A DNA stretch of 64,000 bases from Marinobacter flavimaris (GTDB taxonomy: Bacteria > Pseudomonadota > Gammaproteobacteria > Pseudomonadales > Oleiphilaceae). The notes under the pieces were generated by a model. That model had not been told where the DNA came from and did not search any database. It saw only the letters and a list, made by a program, of their open reading frames with translations. The first letter of the stretch is position 1. Each line of letters opens with the position of its first letter. The translations under genes and the position numbers were made by a program. Below, piece after piece: positions 1 through 8,916 of this stretch. The stretch spans positions 339,918-403,917 of the forward strand of contig NZ_PSSW01000004.1 in the NCBI RefSeq assembly GCF_002933295.1. Reading direction: 5' to 3'.

Positions 1-386
1 AACAACTGGCGGTTGGGAATCACCCGCGCCAGGGCCCAGCGCAGCCACTTGTCTTTCGGCTCCCTGGGCATCTCCTTTTCCATCAGACCGCGGCTGATGT
101 CCACCAGACGCCCATACTGGACACCGGACGGACAGGTGGTCTCACAGCTGCGGCAAGTCAGGCAGCGGTCCAGGTGCTCGCGGGTTTTCTCGGTAACTTC
201 CGCCCCTTCCAGGAACATCTTCATCAGGTAGATCCGGCCACGAGGACCATCACGCTCGTCGTTCAGTTCCTGATAGGTCGGGCAGGTCGCGGTGCAAAAG
301 CCACAATGCACACAGGCCCTCAGGATCGACTCGGCTTCCTGGCCTTCCTTGGTGTTAGCAAATTGTTGAACCAGATTCGTCTGCAT
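1..386 (-). CDS. glcF: Glycolate oxidase iron-sulfur subunit GlcF (N-terminal part only)
   Basis: This is the iron-sulfur subunit of the membrane-associated glycolate dehydrogenase GlcDEF, which oxidises glycolate to glyoxylate and passes electrons to the respiratory chain. The 128 visible residues hold two 4Fe-4S ferredoxin motifs of the CxxCxxCxxxCP form (Cys 25, 28, 31, 35 and Cys 75, 78, 81, 85), as expected near the GlcF N-terminus. The ATG at 386 lies two bases past the glcE stop, so the genes are translationally close and co-transcribed. The C-terminal cysteine-rich domains lie outside the window. The assignment rests on the motif pair and the glcD-glcE-glcF order. Confidence 0.93.
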   Translation of the reverse strand, partial: MQTNLVQQFANTKEGQEAESILRACVHCGFCTATCPTYQELNDERDGPRGRIYLMKMFLEGAEVTEKTREHLDRCLTCRSCETTCPSGVQYGRLVDISRGLMEKEMPREPKDKWLRWALARVIPNRQL

Positions 387-388
387 AA

Positions 389-1456
389 TTACAACCAGCT
401 GTATAAACGTCCGGGATTGAAGATATTGTCCGGATCAAAGGCATTCTTGATGCGGCGCTGAATGCCCTTCAGGGCCTCCGGCTGGTGATGCATCACCTCA
501 CCGGTGCGATCGCCACCACGGAACAGGCTGACCTGGCCACCGGCAGCTCGGGCCGCAGGCTCCAGATCTTTCAGCTCACCGGCGCCACGGAACCAGCGCT
601 GGGAACCGGCCCAGTCGATAAACCAGTTACCTTCCAGTTTCGGTGTGGCAGCTGTCGAACCAACGGAGAAGCGCCATAAAGGCACGTCGTTACCGGCAAA
701 AAATTCGTGACGCATATCCTGCACCTGTCGCCAGAAGTGGTCGCCCTCTTCCATCACTTCGCCGGACCACTTTTCAGCGGTGGCTTCCACACCGGATTTC
801 GCACCGGCCAGGCGCAGGTAAACCTTGCCGTCCACCCAGCAGGCGGCGGTGATGGGCTTGGGCTCGGCCGCCCGGCTGTTCATATAGTGAACCACCTCGT
901 CCATGCCCATTTCCTGAACCAGGGTCAGGGAAGCGGCCGGTTTCGGCATCACTTTCATGCTGATTTCAGTGATTACGCCCAGAGTTCCCAGGGCACCGGC
1001 CTGAAGACGTGATACGTCATAGCCGGCCACGTTTTTCATGACCTGACCACCAAAGCGAAGATGTTCGCCCTTGCCATTGAGCAGCCGGATACCCAGCACC
1101 TGGTCACGCACCGAGCCGGCCCAGGGGCGTCCCGGACCGGAAAGGTTACAGGCCAGGGTGCCGCCGATGGTGGAGGCGGCACCAAAATGGGGTGGCTCAA
1201 AATGCAGGCACTGACCTTCTTCAGCCAGAGTCGCCTCGATTTCGCTCAGCGGCGTACCGGCACGGACGGTCAAAACAAGCTCCACCGGGTGATAGTCAAC
1301 GATACCGGTATGCTCGCCCACGTTGAGGGTTCCGGCATCGGTGTCGGCTTCCCGGCCCATAAAGGCCTTGGTGCCACCGCCGACAATATTGAGTTTGTGC
1401 CCGCTCTCCCGGGCCTGGAGCACCTGCTCCTTCAACTGTTGGGAAATATCAGCCAT
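389..1456 (-). CDS. glcE: Glycolate oxidase FAD-binding subunit GlcE
   Basis: This is the second flavin-binding subunit of glycolate dehydrogenase, about 355 residues, homologous to the FAD domain of GlcD but lacking its full C-terminal catalytic region. The N-terminal half carries a PCMH-type FAD-binding fold, including a GGTLACNLSGPGRP stretch. The protein ends in a NPGRLY motif typical of the family. I chose the ATG at 1456 (protein beginning MADISQQL) because it overlaps the glcD stop in the common coupled arrangement; a longer reading to 1498 adds an unrelated 14-residue tail. Neighbours glcD and glcF make the call firm. Confidence 0.93.
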   Translation of the reverse strand: MADISQQLKEQVLQARESGHKLNIVGGGTKAFMGREADTDAGTLNVGEHTGIVDYHPVELVLTVRAGTPLSEIEATLAEEGQCLHFEPPHFGAASTIGGTLACNLSGPGRPWAGSVRDQVLGIRLLNGKGEHLRFGGQVMKNVAGYDVSRLQAGALGTLGVITEISMKVMPKPAASLTLVQEMGMDEVVHYMNSRAAEPKPITAACWVDGKVYLRLAGAKSGVEATAEKWSGEVMEEGDHFWRQVQDMRHEFFAGNDVPLWRFSVGSTAATPKLEGNWFIDWAGSQRWFRGAGELKDLEPAARAAGGQVSLFRGGDRTGEVMHHQPEALKGIQRRIKNAFDPDNIFNPGRLYSWL

Positions 1457-2921
1457 GGGCGGCTTCCGTATGTTCGTGCGTGTGTTGTTTGTGCTCAAGG
1501 GAGCGGTATTCCTGGCAGAACCGAAGGGCCGGTACGCCCTTGCCCGGGTTCAGGATACCGGCGGGATCAAACGCGGCCTTTACGTCGTGGAACTGCTGGA
1601 GCTCCTCATCGTTGAACTGCACTGCCATCTGGCGAATCTTTTCAACGCCAACGCCGTGTTCACCGGTAATGCAGCCACCTACCTCCACACACATTTCCAG
1701 GATGCGTGAACCGAAGGCCTCCGTGCGCTCGAATTCGCCGGGCACATTCGCATCAAACAGGATCAGCGGGTGCAGGTTGCCATCGCCGGCATGGAACACG
1801 TTGGCGACGCGCAGACCAAACTCCTCGGACATCTTCTCCATTTCCGTCAGAACATAGGCGATCTCACGACGGGGAATGGTACCGTCCATGCAGTAGTAGT
1901 CCGGTGAAATCCGGCCCACGGCCGGGAACGCAGACTTACGGCCTTTCCACAGCAGGGCTCGCTCTTCCTCGCTCTGAGAGGTCCGAACCGAAGTGGCACC
2001 CAGCTTTCGGAAGACTTCTTCGGCCTGGGCAATGTGTTCGTGAACTTCCTCCTCGGTGCCGTCCACTTCACAGAGCAACAACGCCTTGGCGTCCCGCGGG
2101 TAGCCGGCCTGGGCGAAGTCATCCGCTGCGATGATGGCGTGGCCATCCATCATTTCAAGGCCACCAGGGATAATGCCGTGGGAGATAATCCCGCCCACGG
2201 CGTCACCACCTTTCTGCACGTCATCAAACCCGGCCATGACAACCTGGGCTACTTCGGGTTTCGGCAACAGCTTCACTTTGACTTCCGTCACCACACCCAG
2301 CAGCCCCTCGGAGCCGGTCATCAGCGCAAGCAGGTCCATCCCACAGCCGTCCAGACCATCACTGCCCACGGTCACGACATCACCCTCGGCGGTGACCATT
2401 TCCACGCTCAGGATGTTGTGAACGGTCAGACCGTACTTGAGGCAATGCACGCCGCCCGAGTTCTCGGCCACGTTACCGCCAATGGTGCAGGCGATCTGCG
2501 AGGAAGGATCTGGCCCGTAATACAGACCGTACTGGGCCGCTTCTTCGCTGATGGCGAGGTTTCGCACCCCGGGCTGCAGTCTTGCCGTTCGGGCCAGCGG
2601 ATCAATCTCCACGATGCGATTGAACTTGGCCAGCGACAGTACCACGCCCTCCTTGTTGGGCATGGCACCGGCACTGAGTCCCGTTCCGGCTCCACGGGCC
2701 ACCACAGGTACCGCGTTCTCGTTACAGATGCGCATCACCCGCTGCACCTGTTCAACGGTTTCCGGCAGCACCACCAGCAACGGCATTTCGCAATACATCG
2801 ACATGCCGTCGCATTCGTAGGGCTTCATGGTTTCGTCATCGGTGATGACGTAGTCCGGGTCGATAAACGCCCGGAACTGCTCCGCCAGCTCGGCTTTGCT
2901 GACTTTCGGCTTGGTAGTCAT
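1449..2921 (-). CDS. glcD: Glycolate oxidase FAD-linked catalytic subunit GlcD
   Basis: This is the catalytic flavoprotein subunit of glycolate dehydrogenase, 490 residues, close to the usual length of about 499. It shows the FAD-binding PCMH loop RGAGTGLSAGA (residues 76-86), a C-terminal FAD-oxidase domain, and the conserved GCITGEHGVG segment near residue 415. The gene overlaps glcE by 8 bp and follows glcG by 39 bp, so it belongs to one minus-strand operon with the TRAP genes. Related D-lactate dehydrogenases share the fold; the contiguous glcE and glcF favour glycolate, with D-lactate a possible secondary substrate. Confidence 0.95.
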   Translation of the reverse strand: MTTKPKVSKAELAEQFRAFIDPDYVITDDETMKPYECDGMSMYCEMPLLVVLPETVEQVQRVMRICNENAVPVVARGAGTGLSAGAMPNKEGVVLSLAKFNRIVEIDPLARTARLQPGVRNLAISEEAAQYGLYYGPDPSSQIACTIGGNVAENSGGVHCLKYGLTVHNILSVEMVTAEGDVVTVGSDGLDGCGMDLLALMTGSEGLLGVVTEVKVKLLPKPEVAQVVMAGFDDVQKGGDAVGGIISHGIIPGGLEMMDGHAIIAADDFAQAGYPRDAKALLLCEVDGTEEEVHEHIAQAEEVFRKLGATSVRTSQSEEERALLWKGRKSAFPAVGRISPDYYCMDGTIPRREIAYVLTEMEKMSEEFGLRVANVFHAGDGNLHPLILFDANVPGEFERTEAFGSRILEMCVEVGGCITGEHGVGVEKIRQMAVQFNDEELQQFHDVKAAFDPAGILNPGKGVPALRFCQEYRSLEHKQHTHEHTEAAHG

Positions 2922-2960
2922 AGCACTCTCTGGGTTCGAATTACGTCAGTGTGACAGTCA

Positions 2961-3386
2961 TCAACCGCGTTTTGTTTCAAAGTGGTCAAGACCGGCCTGG
3001 GCACAGTCCATATCCTGCTGGGGGGTACCGGAACTGATTCCGATACCACCCACCACTTCGCCGTCGACGATCACCGGCAGACCACCGCCAACAGAGCTGA
3101 TGCGCCCGCCAACTTCGGTGTGGATACCGAAAGCGAGACTGCCGGGCACGTTCACCTTGTTGTAGTCATGGGTGGCTTTCTTGGCCGCAGCCGCCGTGAA
3201 GGCCTTGTCCTGGGCAATGGTCACACTGGTGATCTTGCCGCCGTCCATGCGCTCGAAGGCCACCAGATTGCCGGATTCGTCCACCACAGCGATGCACATG
3301 GGCACACCGATTTCACGGGCCTTTTCAGCCGCGCCCTCAATGAGGATGCGCGCCTCGGCAAGGTCCAGTCGTTTGATCGTCAACAT
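2961..3386 (-). CDS. glcG: GlcG/HbpS family protein (DUF336)
   Basis: This is a 141-residue single-domain protein of the GlcG/HbpS family, named for the glcG gene of the E. coli glc operon and for a haem-binding extracellular sensor protein. It has the family hallmarks: a VVDESGNLVAFERMDG strand-turn near residue 35, and a glycine-rich [14 protein letters not shown] segment near the C-terminus. No signal peptide is visible, so it is probably cytoplasmic. Its biochemical role in glycolate metabolism is unknown. It sits between dctM (22 bp away) and glcD (39 bp away), which fits a shared transcript. Confidence 0.85.
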   Translation of the reverse strand: MLTIKRLDLAEARILIEGAAEKAREIGVPMCIAVVDESGNLVAFERMDGGKITSVTIAQDKAFTAAAAKKATHDYNKVNVPGSLAFGIHTEVGGRISSVGGGLPVIVDGEVVGGIGISSGTPQQDMDCAQAGLDHFETKRG

Positions 3387-3408
3387 AAAGCTTTACTCCT
3401 TGATTTGA

Positions 3409-4941
3409 TTAACCGTAAACCAGCCCTGGCAGCCAGGTTACGATGCCGGGGATCAGGACACACATGAACAGTCCGAACGCCTGAATCGCCAGGAACACCA
3501 GGGAAGACTTGAAGATGGTACCCATGGAGATTTCCGGAGGACAAACGCCGCGGATGTAAAACAGTGCGTAACCAAACGGCGGACTCAGGAAAGACATCTG
3601 CATGTTCACCAGGTACAACACACCGAACCAGAGCACCACGTCGTCACCGGCTACCGGCGGGAAGCCGAACAAGCCAGGGAATTCCAGCGCCTTCACAATC
3701 GGAATGAAGATGGGCACTGCCAGCAGCAGGATACCAACCCAGTCAAGGAACATACCCAGAACCACCAGCAAGACCATCAGCAGGAGCAGGATCCCGTACG
3801 CCGACATGCCGGTTCCAAGTATGGCGTCGGTGACAAACTGCTGACCACCCTGGAGGATGTAGAAACCGACGAATACCGATGCACCGAACATGATCCACAG
3901 AACCATGGCAGACGCCTTGGCCGTGGTCACGGAGGCTTCGCGAAGGCCGGCAATCGAGAACTTCTTGTGCATCATCGCAACGATAATGGCACCGAACGAA
4001 CCGATACCAGCCGCTTCAACCGGCGTGGCAATACCACCGAAAAGCAGGCCCAGAACCAGACCAACCAGTGCAAGGGGTGCAATCAGGTTGCCCAGAAGCT
4101 TGAGCTTTTCTTTCAGACTGATCCGGTCTTCCACCGGAATGGGCGGGCCCAGCTTCGGATTCAGCCAGCTGCGCACCAGAACATAAGTCAGGTACAGACC
4201 GGAGAGCATCAGACCGGGCAACAGAGAGCCCAGATAAAGCTCGCCCACAGACTGCTGTGCAACAACGGCATACAGAATGGCCAGAATCGAAGGCGGAATG
4301 AGGATACCCAGGGTTCCACCCGCCATGATGGAGCCGATGGCAATCTTGTGGTCGTAATGACGTTTCAACATGGCCGGCAGTGCGATAATGCCCATGGTGA
4401 CAACGGCGGCACCGATAACACCGACCATCGCAGCCAGAATCGTAGAGGCGACAATGGTTGCAGCAGCAAGGCCGCCACTGATGCCGCCCATCCACTTGTA
4501 AACCACGCTGAACATTTCTTCGATCAGGCCCGCGCGTTCAAGCATCGACGCCATGAAGATGAACAGAGGGATCGCAGCAATGTCGGGGTTTGCCATCAAC
4601 GGGAAGATCCGGCCGGGGACAATGTTCAACATCATGGCGTCACCCACCAGGTAGATGAACATGACACCAAGACCACCGGTCACGAAAGCAAGCGGCAGCC
4701 CCATCATCAGGGCGACAGCCAGAGATCCAAACATCAGGTAGGTCAACGGCCCGATTTCGACGCCGGACAAGCTACCCGAGAGCTTGAAGAGGAATTTGTC
4801 ATCACTCCATGGGTCATAAAAGAGAATGTTGATCAGTTCAACACAGATGACAAACGCCAGACCCACGGTGGCGATGATCATTAACCATGTACCCAGTTTT
4901 CCGGCCATGCCGCTGCTGGGCGCTGCAGTTGTTGTACTCAT
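3409..4941 (-). CDS. dctM: TRAP transporter large permease (DctM family)
   Basis: This is the large integral membrane subunit of a tripartite ATP-independent periplasmic transporter, which uses the sodium gradient to import organic acids delivered by a binding protein. At 510 residues it belongs to the longer DctM subclass (the classical form is near 430). The protein is almost wholly hydrophobic, with more than ten predicted membrane segments and the conserved IPLFIFMASMLERAGL region of the family. Its ATG overlaps the dctQ stop by four bases, which suggests translational coupling. Operon context points to glycolate, lactate or a related 2-hydroxy or 2-oxo acid as the substrate; this is inference. 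Confidence 0.92.
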   Translation of the reverse strand: MSTTTAAPSSGMAGKLGTWLMIIATVGLAFVICVELINILFYDPWSDDKFLFKLSGSLSGVEIGPLTYLMFGSLAVALMMGLPLAFVTGGLGVMFIYLVGDAMMLNIVPGRIFPLMANPDIAAIPLFIFMASMLERAGLIEEMFSVVYKWMGGISGGLAAATIVASTILAAMVGVIGAAVVTMGIIALPAMLKRHYDHKIAIGSIMAGGTLGILIPPSILAILYAVVAQQSVGELYLGSLLPGLMLSGLYLTYVLVRSWLNPKLGPPIPVEDRISLKEKLKLLGNLIAPLALVGLVLGLLFGGIATPVEAAGIGSFGAIIVAMMHKKFSIAGLREASVTTAKASAMVLWIMFGASVFVGFYILQGGQQFVTDAILGTGMSAYGILLLLMVLLVVLGMFLDWVGILLLAVPIFIPIVKALEFPGLFGFPPVAGDDVVLWFGVLYLVNMQMSFLSPPFGYALFYIRGVCPPEISMGTIFKSSLVFLAIQAFGLFMCVLIPGIVTWLPGLVYG

Positions 4942-5642
4942 GATGTGCGCTCCTGACCGAGACGGATGAACAGTACGATGTCTTTAAGCAGCTTCGAAAA
5001 GCCGGCGAGCAGCAACAGGATTGCGCCCACAAACATCACGCCTTTCACGGGGTAATACTGGATACCCCAGGTCTCGACAGTGGTCTCTTGCATCATCAGG
5101 GAGTCCTGGAAGAAGGTCCAGGATGTGGTGGCCAGAACGGCTGCAAATATGAAGAAGAACATGGAGGTGAAAATATCCATGCCCACGCGCCCGCGAACCG
5201 GCAGGAAGTTGTAGACGACGTCTACCCGAACGTGCGCTCCGTGCAACAGCGCAAAGGCACCGGCAAGGATGTACTGCATACCGAAGATCAGGAAGCTGGC
5301 CTCATGCACCCAGATCGTTGGCATGTTAAAGATGTATCGCATCACCACTTCAAAGAAATAGAAAAGCACGGCGTTGATGGTCCAGAACGCAACGAAAAGA
5401 CCTGACTTCTCGCACATCCAGTCAACGATTTTCGTAAACCAGTTACCCTCGTACTCAAAGTGAGCAAGAGGATCATCTTCTTCAGACTGCAGCTCGGAAA
5501 CCGTTTTCTCGGGCTCGGCGTCATCTCCGCCGTGCTTACTGCTCCACTTATCCCAAGCCATCATGAGCAATGGCATTACCGCAAGCCAGCCCCAGTAGAA
5601 CCAGTGCGGCAAAACAAAGCCAAAGGAACTCAGATCAGACAT
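4938..5642 (-). CDS. dctQ: TRAP transporter small permease (DctQ family) with an N-terminal extension
   Basis: This is the small membrane subunit that partners DctM. The family normally has four membrane helices in about 160-180 residues. This protein has 234, with an additional hydrophobic helix near residues 10-28, then an acidic linker of about 40 residues (rich in Asp and Glu), then the canonical DctQ domain, including the GAHVRVD motif that marks the family. The start at 5642 lies behind a purine-rich GGTGG. The gene sits between dctP, across a spacer hairpin, and dctM, with a four-base overlap. The role is certain at family level; the purpose of the extra segment is unknown. Confidence 0.9.
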   Translation of the reverse strand: MSDLSSFGFVLPHWFYWGWLAVMPLLMMAWDKWSSKHGGDDAEPEKTVSELQSEEDDPLAHFEYEGNWFTKIVDWMCEKSGLFVAFWTINAVLFYFFEVVMRYIFNMPTIWVHEASFLIFGMQYILAGAFALLHGAHVRVDVVYNFLPVRGRVGMDIFTSMFFFIFAAVLATTSWTFFQDSLMMQETTVETWGIQYYPVKGVMFVGAILLLLAGFSKLLKDIVLFIRLGQERTS

Positions 5643-5667
5643 GTTGTTACCACCCAGATCAAAGAGC

Positions 5668-5712
5668 GAGGAAGGGAGGGCTAATCCTTAGTCGGCTAAC
5701 CCTGCCTTCCTC
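5668..5712 (-). promoter_or_regulatory. Long spacer hairpin between dctP and dctQ
   Basis: Arms at 5668-5687 and 5694-5712 are nearly complementary: GAGGAAGG pairs, then one mismatch, then AGGG, then TA plus wobbles and CC, around a 6-nt loop. On the transcript it lies just after the dctP stop and has no uridine tract, so it is more likely a 3' mRNA-stabilising or processing hairpin than a terminator. This placement can raise binding-protein output over permease output. Confidence 0.6.
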
Positions 5713-5742
5713 GTGTGTCGTTTTTTATTTGAGCTTTGGAAC

Positions 5743-6870
5743 TCAGAAGCCCTTGATGTCTTCTTCGGTTATGTAGCCAACCGTGTCGTTCATCATGTAC
5801 TTCAGCTGGATATCCAGGATGGCGCGCGCGTCATCATTCTTGTTGGCCCAGTTGAACCAGATGGGGATCGCAGCTTTACGCCAGGTTTCCAGATCTTCCT
5901 GGCTCAGGCGGGTAACCGTGTCGCCATCCGCCTTGAACTTCTCCATCGCCTCGATGTTGCGCGCCTGGATGGCCAGGTAGTGCTTCTGGGAGTAGATCCG
6001 AACCTCGTCCTCAACCAGCTGCTGAAGCTCAGGCGAGATAGAGTTCCAGGCACGCAGACTGACGGTCAGATCCATCAGGTCCACCGGCTGGTAGATAGAC
6101 ATCACGCCGGGAGGTCCAAAGATGATGTAGTCAGTAACCTGGGAGAAGCCCAGCTCGTAGTTGACCGCAGGACCTACAAAGTCCGCCGCGTCAATGGTGC
6201 CTTTTTCGAGAGCCGGGAAAATATCCGAGCCCGGCAGACTGACCGTGGACACGCCAAACTGCTGGAAAACCTCGGCAACCATGCCTCCGGGTACGCGGAT
6301 CTTCATACCTTTCAGGTCGTCAAGACTGTTTACCGGCTGCTTGGAATGGATGATGTTGGCATCGTGCTGGATCGGGCCAACGTAGAACAGGCCGAACTTC
6401 TTGTAGATTTCCCGGGTCTTCTCGAGCATACCCATGGAGTAGAACATGGTGTCCCACTGATGGGGCTGATCCGGACCCGCTGGGTAGGAAGACAGGAACA
6501 CAGAGGCAGGGATCTTGCCCGCCCAGTACAGGGTGAACGGGTTCATACCCTGCAGCACGCCGTTACGAACAGCGTCAAACAGCGCGTTGTTGTCGGCAGC
6601 AACCGCCTTGGCCGGGAAGCACTGGAACTTGAGCTCTCCGCCGGACTTGGCCTCAATACTCTTACACCACTCCTCGAAGAGCGTGTAGCCCACCGTACCC
6701 GCGTCCCAGGTCGACTGGATTTTCCACGTGGTAGCAGCTTGGACCTGACCTGCGCCCATGAGCATTGCGCCTGCCAGAGTGGCGCCCATGGCGATTGTCT
6801 TGAGGAAACTTCTGCGAGGTGGGGTCTCGCCAGTGTCACAGCTATTTCGGATGTTATTCTTCGAATTCAT
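5743..6870 (-). CDS. dctP: TRAP transporter solute-binding protein with a Tat signal (DctP/TakP type)
   Basis: This is the periplasmic ligand-binding subunit that captures an organic acid and delivers it to DctQM. I chose the ATG at 6870 because GGAGAC sits a few bases upstream and the encoded protein (375 residues) then begins with a twin-arginine signal: RRSFLK at residues 19-24, a hydrophobic stretch, and an AQA-like cleavage site near residue 46. The mature part resembles the TakP-like branch that binds 2-oxo or 2-hydroxy acids, with a WAGKIPASVFLSSYPAGP segment and an aromatic C-terminal lobe. Linkage to glcDEF suggests glycolate or lactate. Expression is probably controlled by the operator at 6981-6995. 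Confidence 0.9.
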   Translation of the reverse strand: MNSKNNIRNSCDTGETPPRRSFLKTIAMGATLAGAMLMGAGQVQAATTWKIQSTWDAGTVGYTLFEEWCKSIEAKSGGELKFQCFPAKAVAADNNALFDAVRNGVLQGMNPFTLYWAGKIPASVFLSSYPAGPDQPHQWDTMFYSMGMLEKTREIYKKFGLFYVGPIQHDANIIHSKQPVNSLDDLKGMKIRVPGGMVAEVFQQFGVSTVSLPGSDIFPALEKGTIDAADFVGPAVNYELGFSQVTDYIIFGPPGVMSIYQPVDLMDLTVSLRAWNSISPELQQLVEDEVRIYSQKHYLAIQARNIEAMEKFKADGDTVTRLSQEDLETWRKAAIPIWFNWANKNDDARAILDIQLKYMMNDTVGYITEEDIKGF

Positions 6871-6980
6871 CGAAACGTCTCCGTTGGCTTTGTTTTTATC
6901 AGCGTCTATGGCAACGCCGGCGCAGGCCGACATTAGAATGATATTCGTAGCCAATCCGGGTTTAGTCCAGTTCGGTGAGC

Positions 6981-6995
6981 ACTGGTCTGACCAGT
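6981..6995. promoter_or_regulatory. FadR/GlcC-type operator 1 (perfect 15-bp palindrome)
   Basis: The sequence ACTGGTCTGACCAGT is a perfect 7+1+7 inverted repeat matching the TGGTCNGACCA core recognised by FadR-subfamily GntR regulators. It lies in the divergent spacer, about 110 bp upstream of dctP. In the minus direction it falls just after a weak TAATAC-like -10 (plus 7003-7008), so a bound repressor could block the TRAP-glc operon. Confidence 0.75.
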
Positions 6996-7098
6996 TTTTG
7001 AAGTATTAAAAATGGACGAAATACTCTGAATCGGCCATATTTAACGGGCTCGGACGCACATTAGCTGAGAACGGAAACACCTACAATCAGAAGCATTC

Positions 7099-7113
7099 AC
7101 TGGTCAGACCAGA
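7099..7113. promoter_or_regulatory. FadR/GlcC-type operator 2
   Basis: ACTGGTCAGACCAGA repeats operator 1 with a different centre base and one terminal mismatch, and keeps a perfect CTGGTC/GACCAG inner repeat. It ends 20 bp before the regulator's ATG, a position suited to autoregulation. The two sites are 118 bp apart centre to centre, so looping is possible. Confidence 0.7.
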
Positions 7114-7133
7114 GAGCATAAACAGGCCCCCAA

Positions 7134-7892
7134 ATGGCAATCTCCCAGGAAATCTCATATCGGCTGGAACGCCTTATTCTCGACGGCGGGCTGGCTCCGG
7201 AGCAGAAGATACCGTCCGAGCGCCAACTGGCGACCCGGCTGGGTGTTTCCCGCGCAGTGATCCGGGAAGCCCTGCATGAGCTTCAGGGCCGCGGCGTTAT
7301 TGAGACCCGCCACGGCAAGGGGTCGTTTGTGGCCAGCATGGTGCCCGGCGCGAGCGAGCTGGGAGAACAGAGTCCGCTGATGCATCTTTTCGAGGGACAT
7401 CCCCGCACACTTTTCGACCTTCTGGAAGTACGCGAACAACTGGAAGGCCAGGCCGCCTATCTCGCTGCCCTGCGGGCAACCCGCCTCGACCGGCATCGCA
7501 TCACGAAGGCGTTCCGGGCGCTTGAGGATACCGACCCGCTTCGTAACGCCCGTCTCGACCATGGTTTCCATCTTGCGATTGTCGAGGCATCCCATAATCC
7601 GGTACTGGTGCATGTGCTCAACAGCCTGAAAAACATGATGTTGTTGACCGTTCAGGCCTCGGTTGCCAACCTGAACCCGAGAGAAGAAATGCGGAAGAAA
7701 ATCGTCCGCCAGCACCGGCAGCTGTATGAGGCCGTCATCGCTGGCAAGCCGGCCAACGCCCAGAAGGTGGCGATGGCCCACGTACGGTTTGTCAGTGAGG
7801 CCATGAGAGACATGGAGAAAGACGGAGGCAAACTGATCAGGCTGCCCATTGAACAGGACAAAGCGAATGATCATTTGCGGGCAGAAGCCTAG
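7134..7892 (+). CDS. GntR-family regulator, FadR/FCD subfamily (GlcC/LldR-like)
   Basis: This is a 252-residue transcription factor. Residues 1-70 form a GntR winged helix, with the diagnostic segment PSERQLATRLGVSRAVIREAL followed by a wing ending RHGKGSFVA. Residues 85-225 are an all-helical FCD ligand domain, with the Asp/His metal-site pattern seen in DHGFHLAI, RQHRQLYE and AHVRFV. Regulators of this subgroup sense glycolate, lactate, pyruvate or related acids. It is divergent from dctP-glcF and flanked by two TGGTCNGACCA palindromes, which makes it the probable controller of that operon and of itself. Whether it activates, as GlcC does, or represses, as LldR can, is not decidable here. 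Confidence 0.9.
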   Translation: MAISQEISYRLERLILDGGLAPEQKIPSERQLATRLGVSRAVIREALHELQGRGVIETRHGKGSFVASMVPGASELGEQSPLMHLFEGHPRTLFDLLEVREQLEGQAAYLAALRATRLDRHRITKAFRALEDTDPLRNARLDHGFHLAIVEASHNPVLVHVLNSLKNMMLLTVQASVANLNPREEMRKKIVRQHRQLYEAVIAGKPANAQKVAMAHVRFVSEAMRDMEKDGGKLIRLPIEQDKANDHLRAEA

Positions 7893-8046
7893 CATGGCAA
7901 AAAGCTTGCATTGAACAATCATTCGACCACAATGTCATGCAGCGAACGGCGGTGAAATTCGGTAAAACGCTCTCTTTAAGGGATTGATTTCCGTATCCAC
8001 AGTCCGTAAAACATGCGCCTTTGAATTACAGCCTCAGGAGTCACCC

Positions 8047-8817
8047 ATGGCGGACCAAGCGCCTTTGATCTGCAGGGACATTCACAAGACCTTTGATAAG
8101 CTTGAAGTACTCAAGGGTATTTCACTGGAGACCCGCAAAGGCGACGTGGTTTCCCTGATCGGCAGCTCCGGCTCCGGCAAGAGCACCCTCCTGCGTTGTA
8201 TAAACCTGCTGGAAACCCCCACTTCCGGCGACATTATCGTGCACGGCGACCCAATAAAGTTCACGACCAACCGCAGGGGCGAACGCATTCCCGCGGATAA
8301 CAAGCAGGTTGAGCTGATCCGCGCCAAACTTTCCATGGTGTTCCAAAGCTTCAATCTCTGGTCTCACATGACGGTGCTGGAGAACATCGTTGAAGCGCCG
8401 ATCCACGTGCTCAAGGTTCCCAAGAAGGAAGCCATCGAGCGCGCGGAAGCCTATCTGAACAAGGTGGGCATCTACGAGCGCAAGGACTACTACCCGGCCC
8501 AGATGTCCGGTGGCCAGCAGCAGCGGGCGGCTATTGCCCGGGCCCTGGCCATGGAACCGGAAGTCATGCTGTTTGACGAACCCACGTCGGCGCTGGACCC
8601 TGAGCTGGTGGGGGAAGTACTGAAGGTTATGCAAAGCCTGGCCGAGGAAGGCCGCACCATGATCGTGGTTACCCACGAAATGGCGTTCGCAAGGGATGTG
8701 TCGAGTCAGGTCCTGTTTTTGCATCAGGGCGTGATCGAGGAACAGGGTACCCCCGAAAAAGTGTTTGATCACCCGGATTCGGAACGCATGAAGCAGTTCC
8801 TGACTCCCAACTTCTGA
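8047..8817 (+). CDS. aotP: Arginine/ornithine ABC importer ATP-binding protein AotP
   Basis: This is the 256-residue ATPase of a polar amino acid importer in the HisP/AotP family. Motifs in order: Walker [10 protein letters not shown] (39-47), a Q-loop near QSFNLW, the signature [10 protein letters not shown], Walker [15 protein letters not shown], and the switch histidine in VVTHEM. The ATG at 8047 follows AGGAG by six bases; a longer reading from 7984 adds an unrelated tail. It is the first gene of aotP-aotJ-aotQ-aotM-astE, whereas P. aeruginosa places aotP last. The adjacent arginine-succinylation genes support arginine or ornithine as substrate. Confidence 0.9.
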   Translation: MADQAPLICRDIHKTFDKLEVLKGISLETRKGDVVSLIGSSGSGKSTLLRCINLLETPTSGDIIVHGDPIKFTTNRRGERIPADNKQVELIRAKLSMVFQSFNLWSHMTVLENIVEAPIHVLKVPKKEAIERAEAYLNKVGIYERKDYYPAQMSGGQQQRAAIARALAMEPEVMLFDEPTSALDPELVGEVLKVMQSLAEEGRTMIVVTHEMAFARDVSSQVLFLHQGVIEEQGTPEKVFDHPDSERMKQFLTPNF

Positions 8818-8916
8818 CACTCGGTGCTATCTTGAACCGGTGAAAAATAAAATGCTGGAACCAAAAACTTCCATCAAAAATAAAGCCCAAAAGGCAAACC
8901 ACTGGAGAAGTGACAC

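Noticed and set aside
5713..6936. A 407-codon open frame opposite dctP
   Set aside because: The minus-strand protein has a clear Tat signal and binding-protein fold; the plus frame is only its complement.
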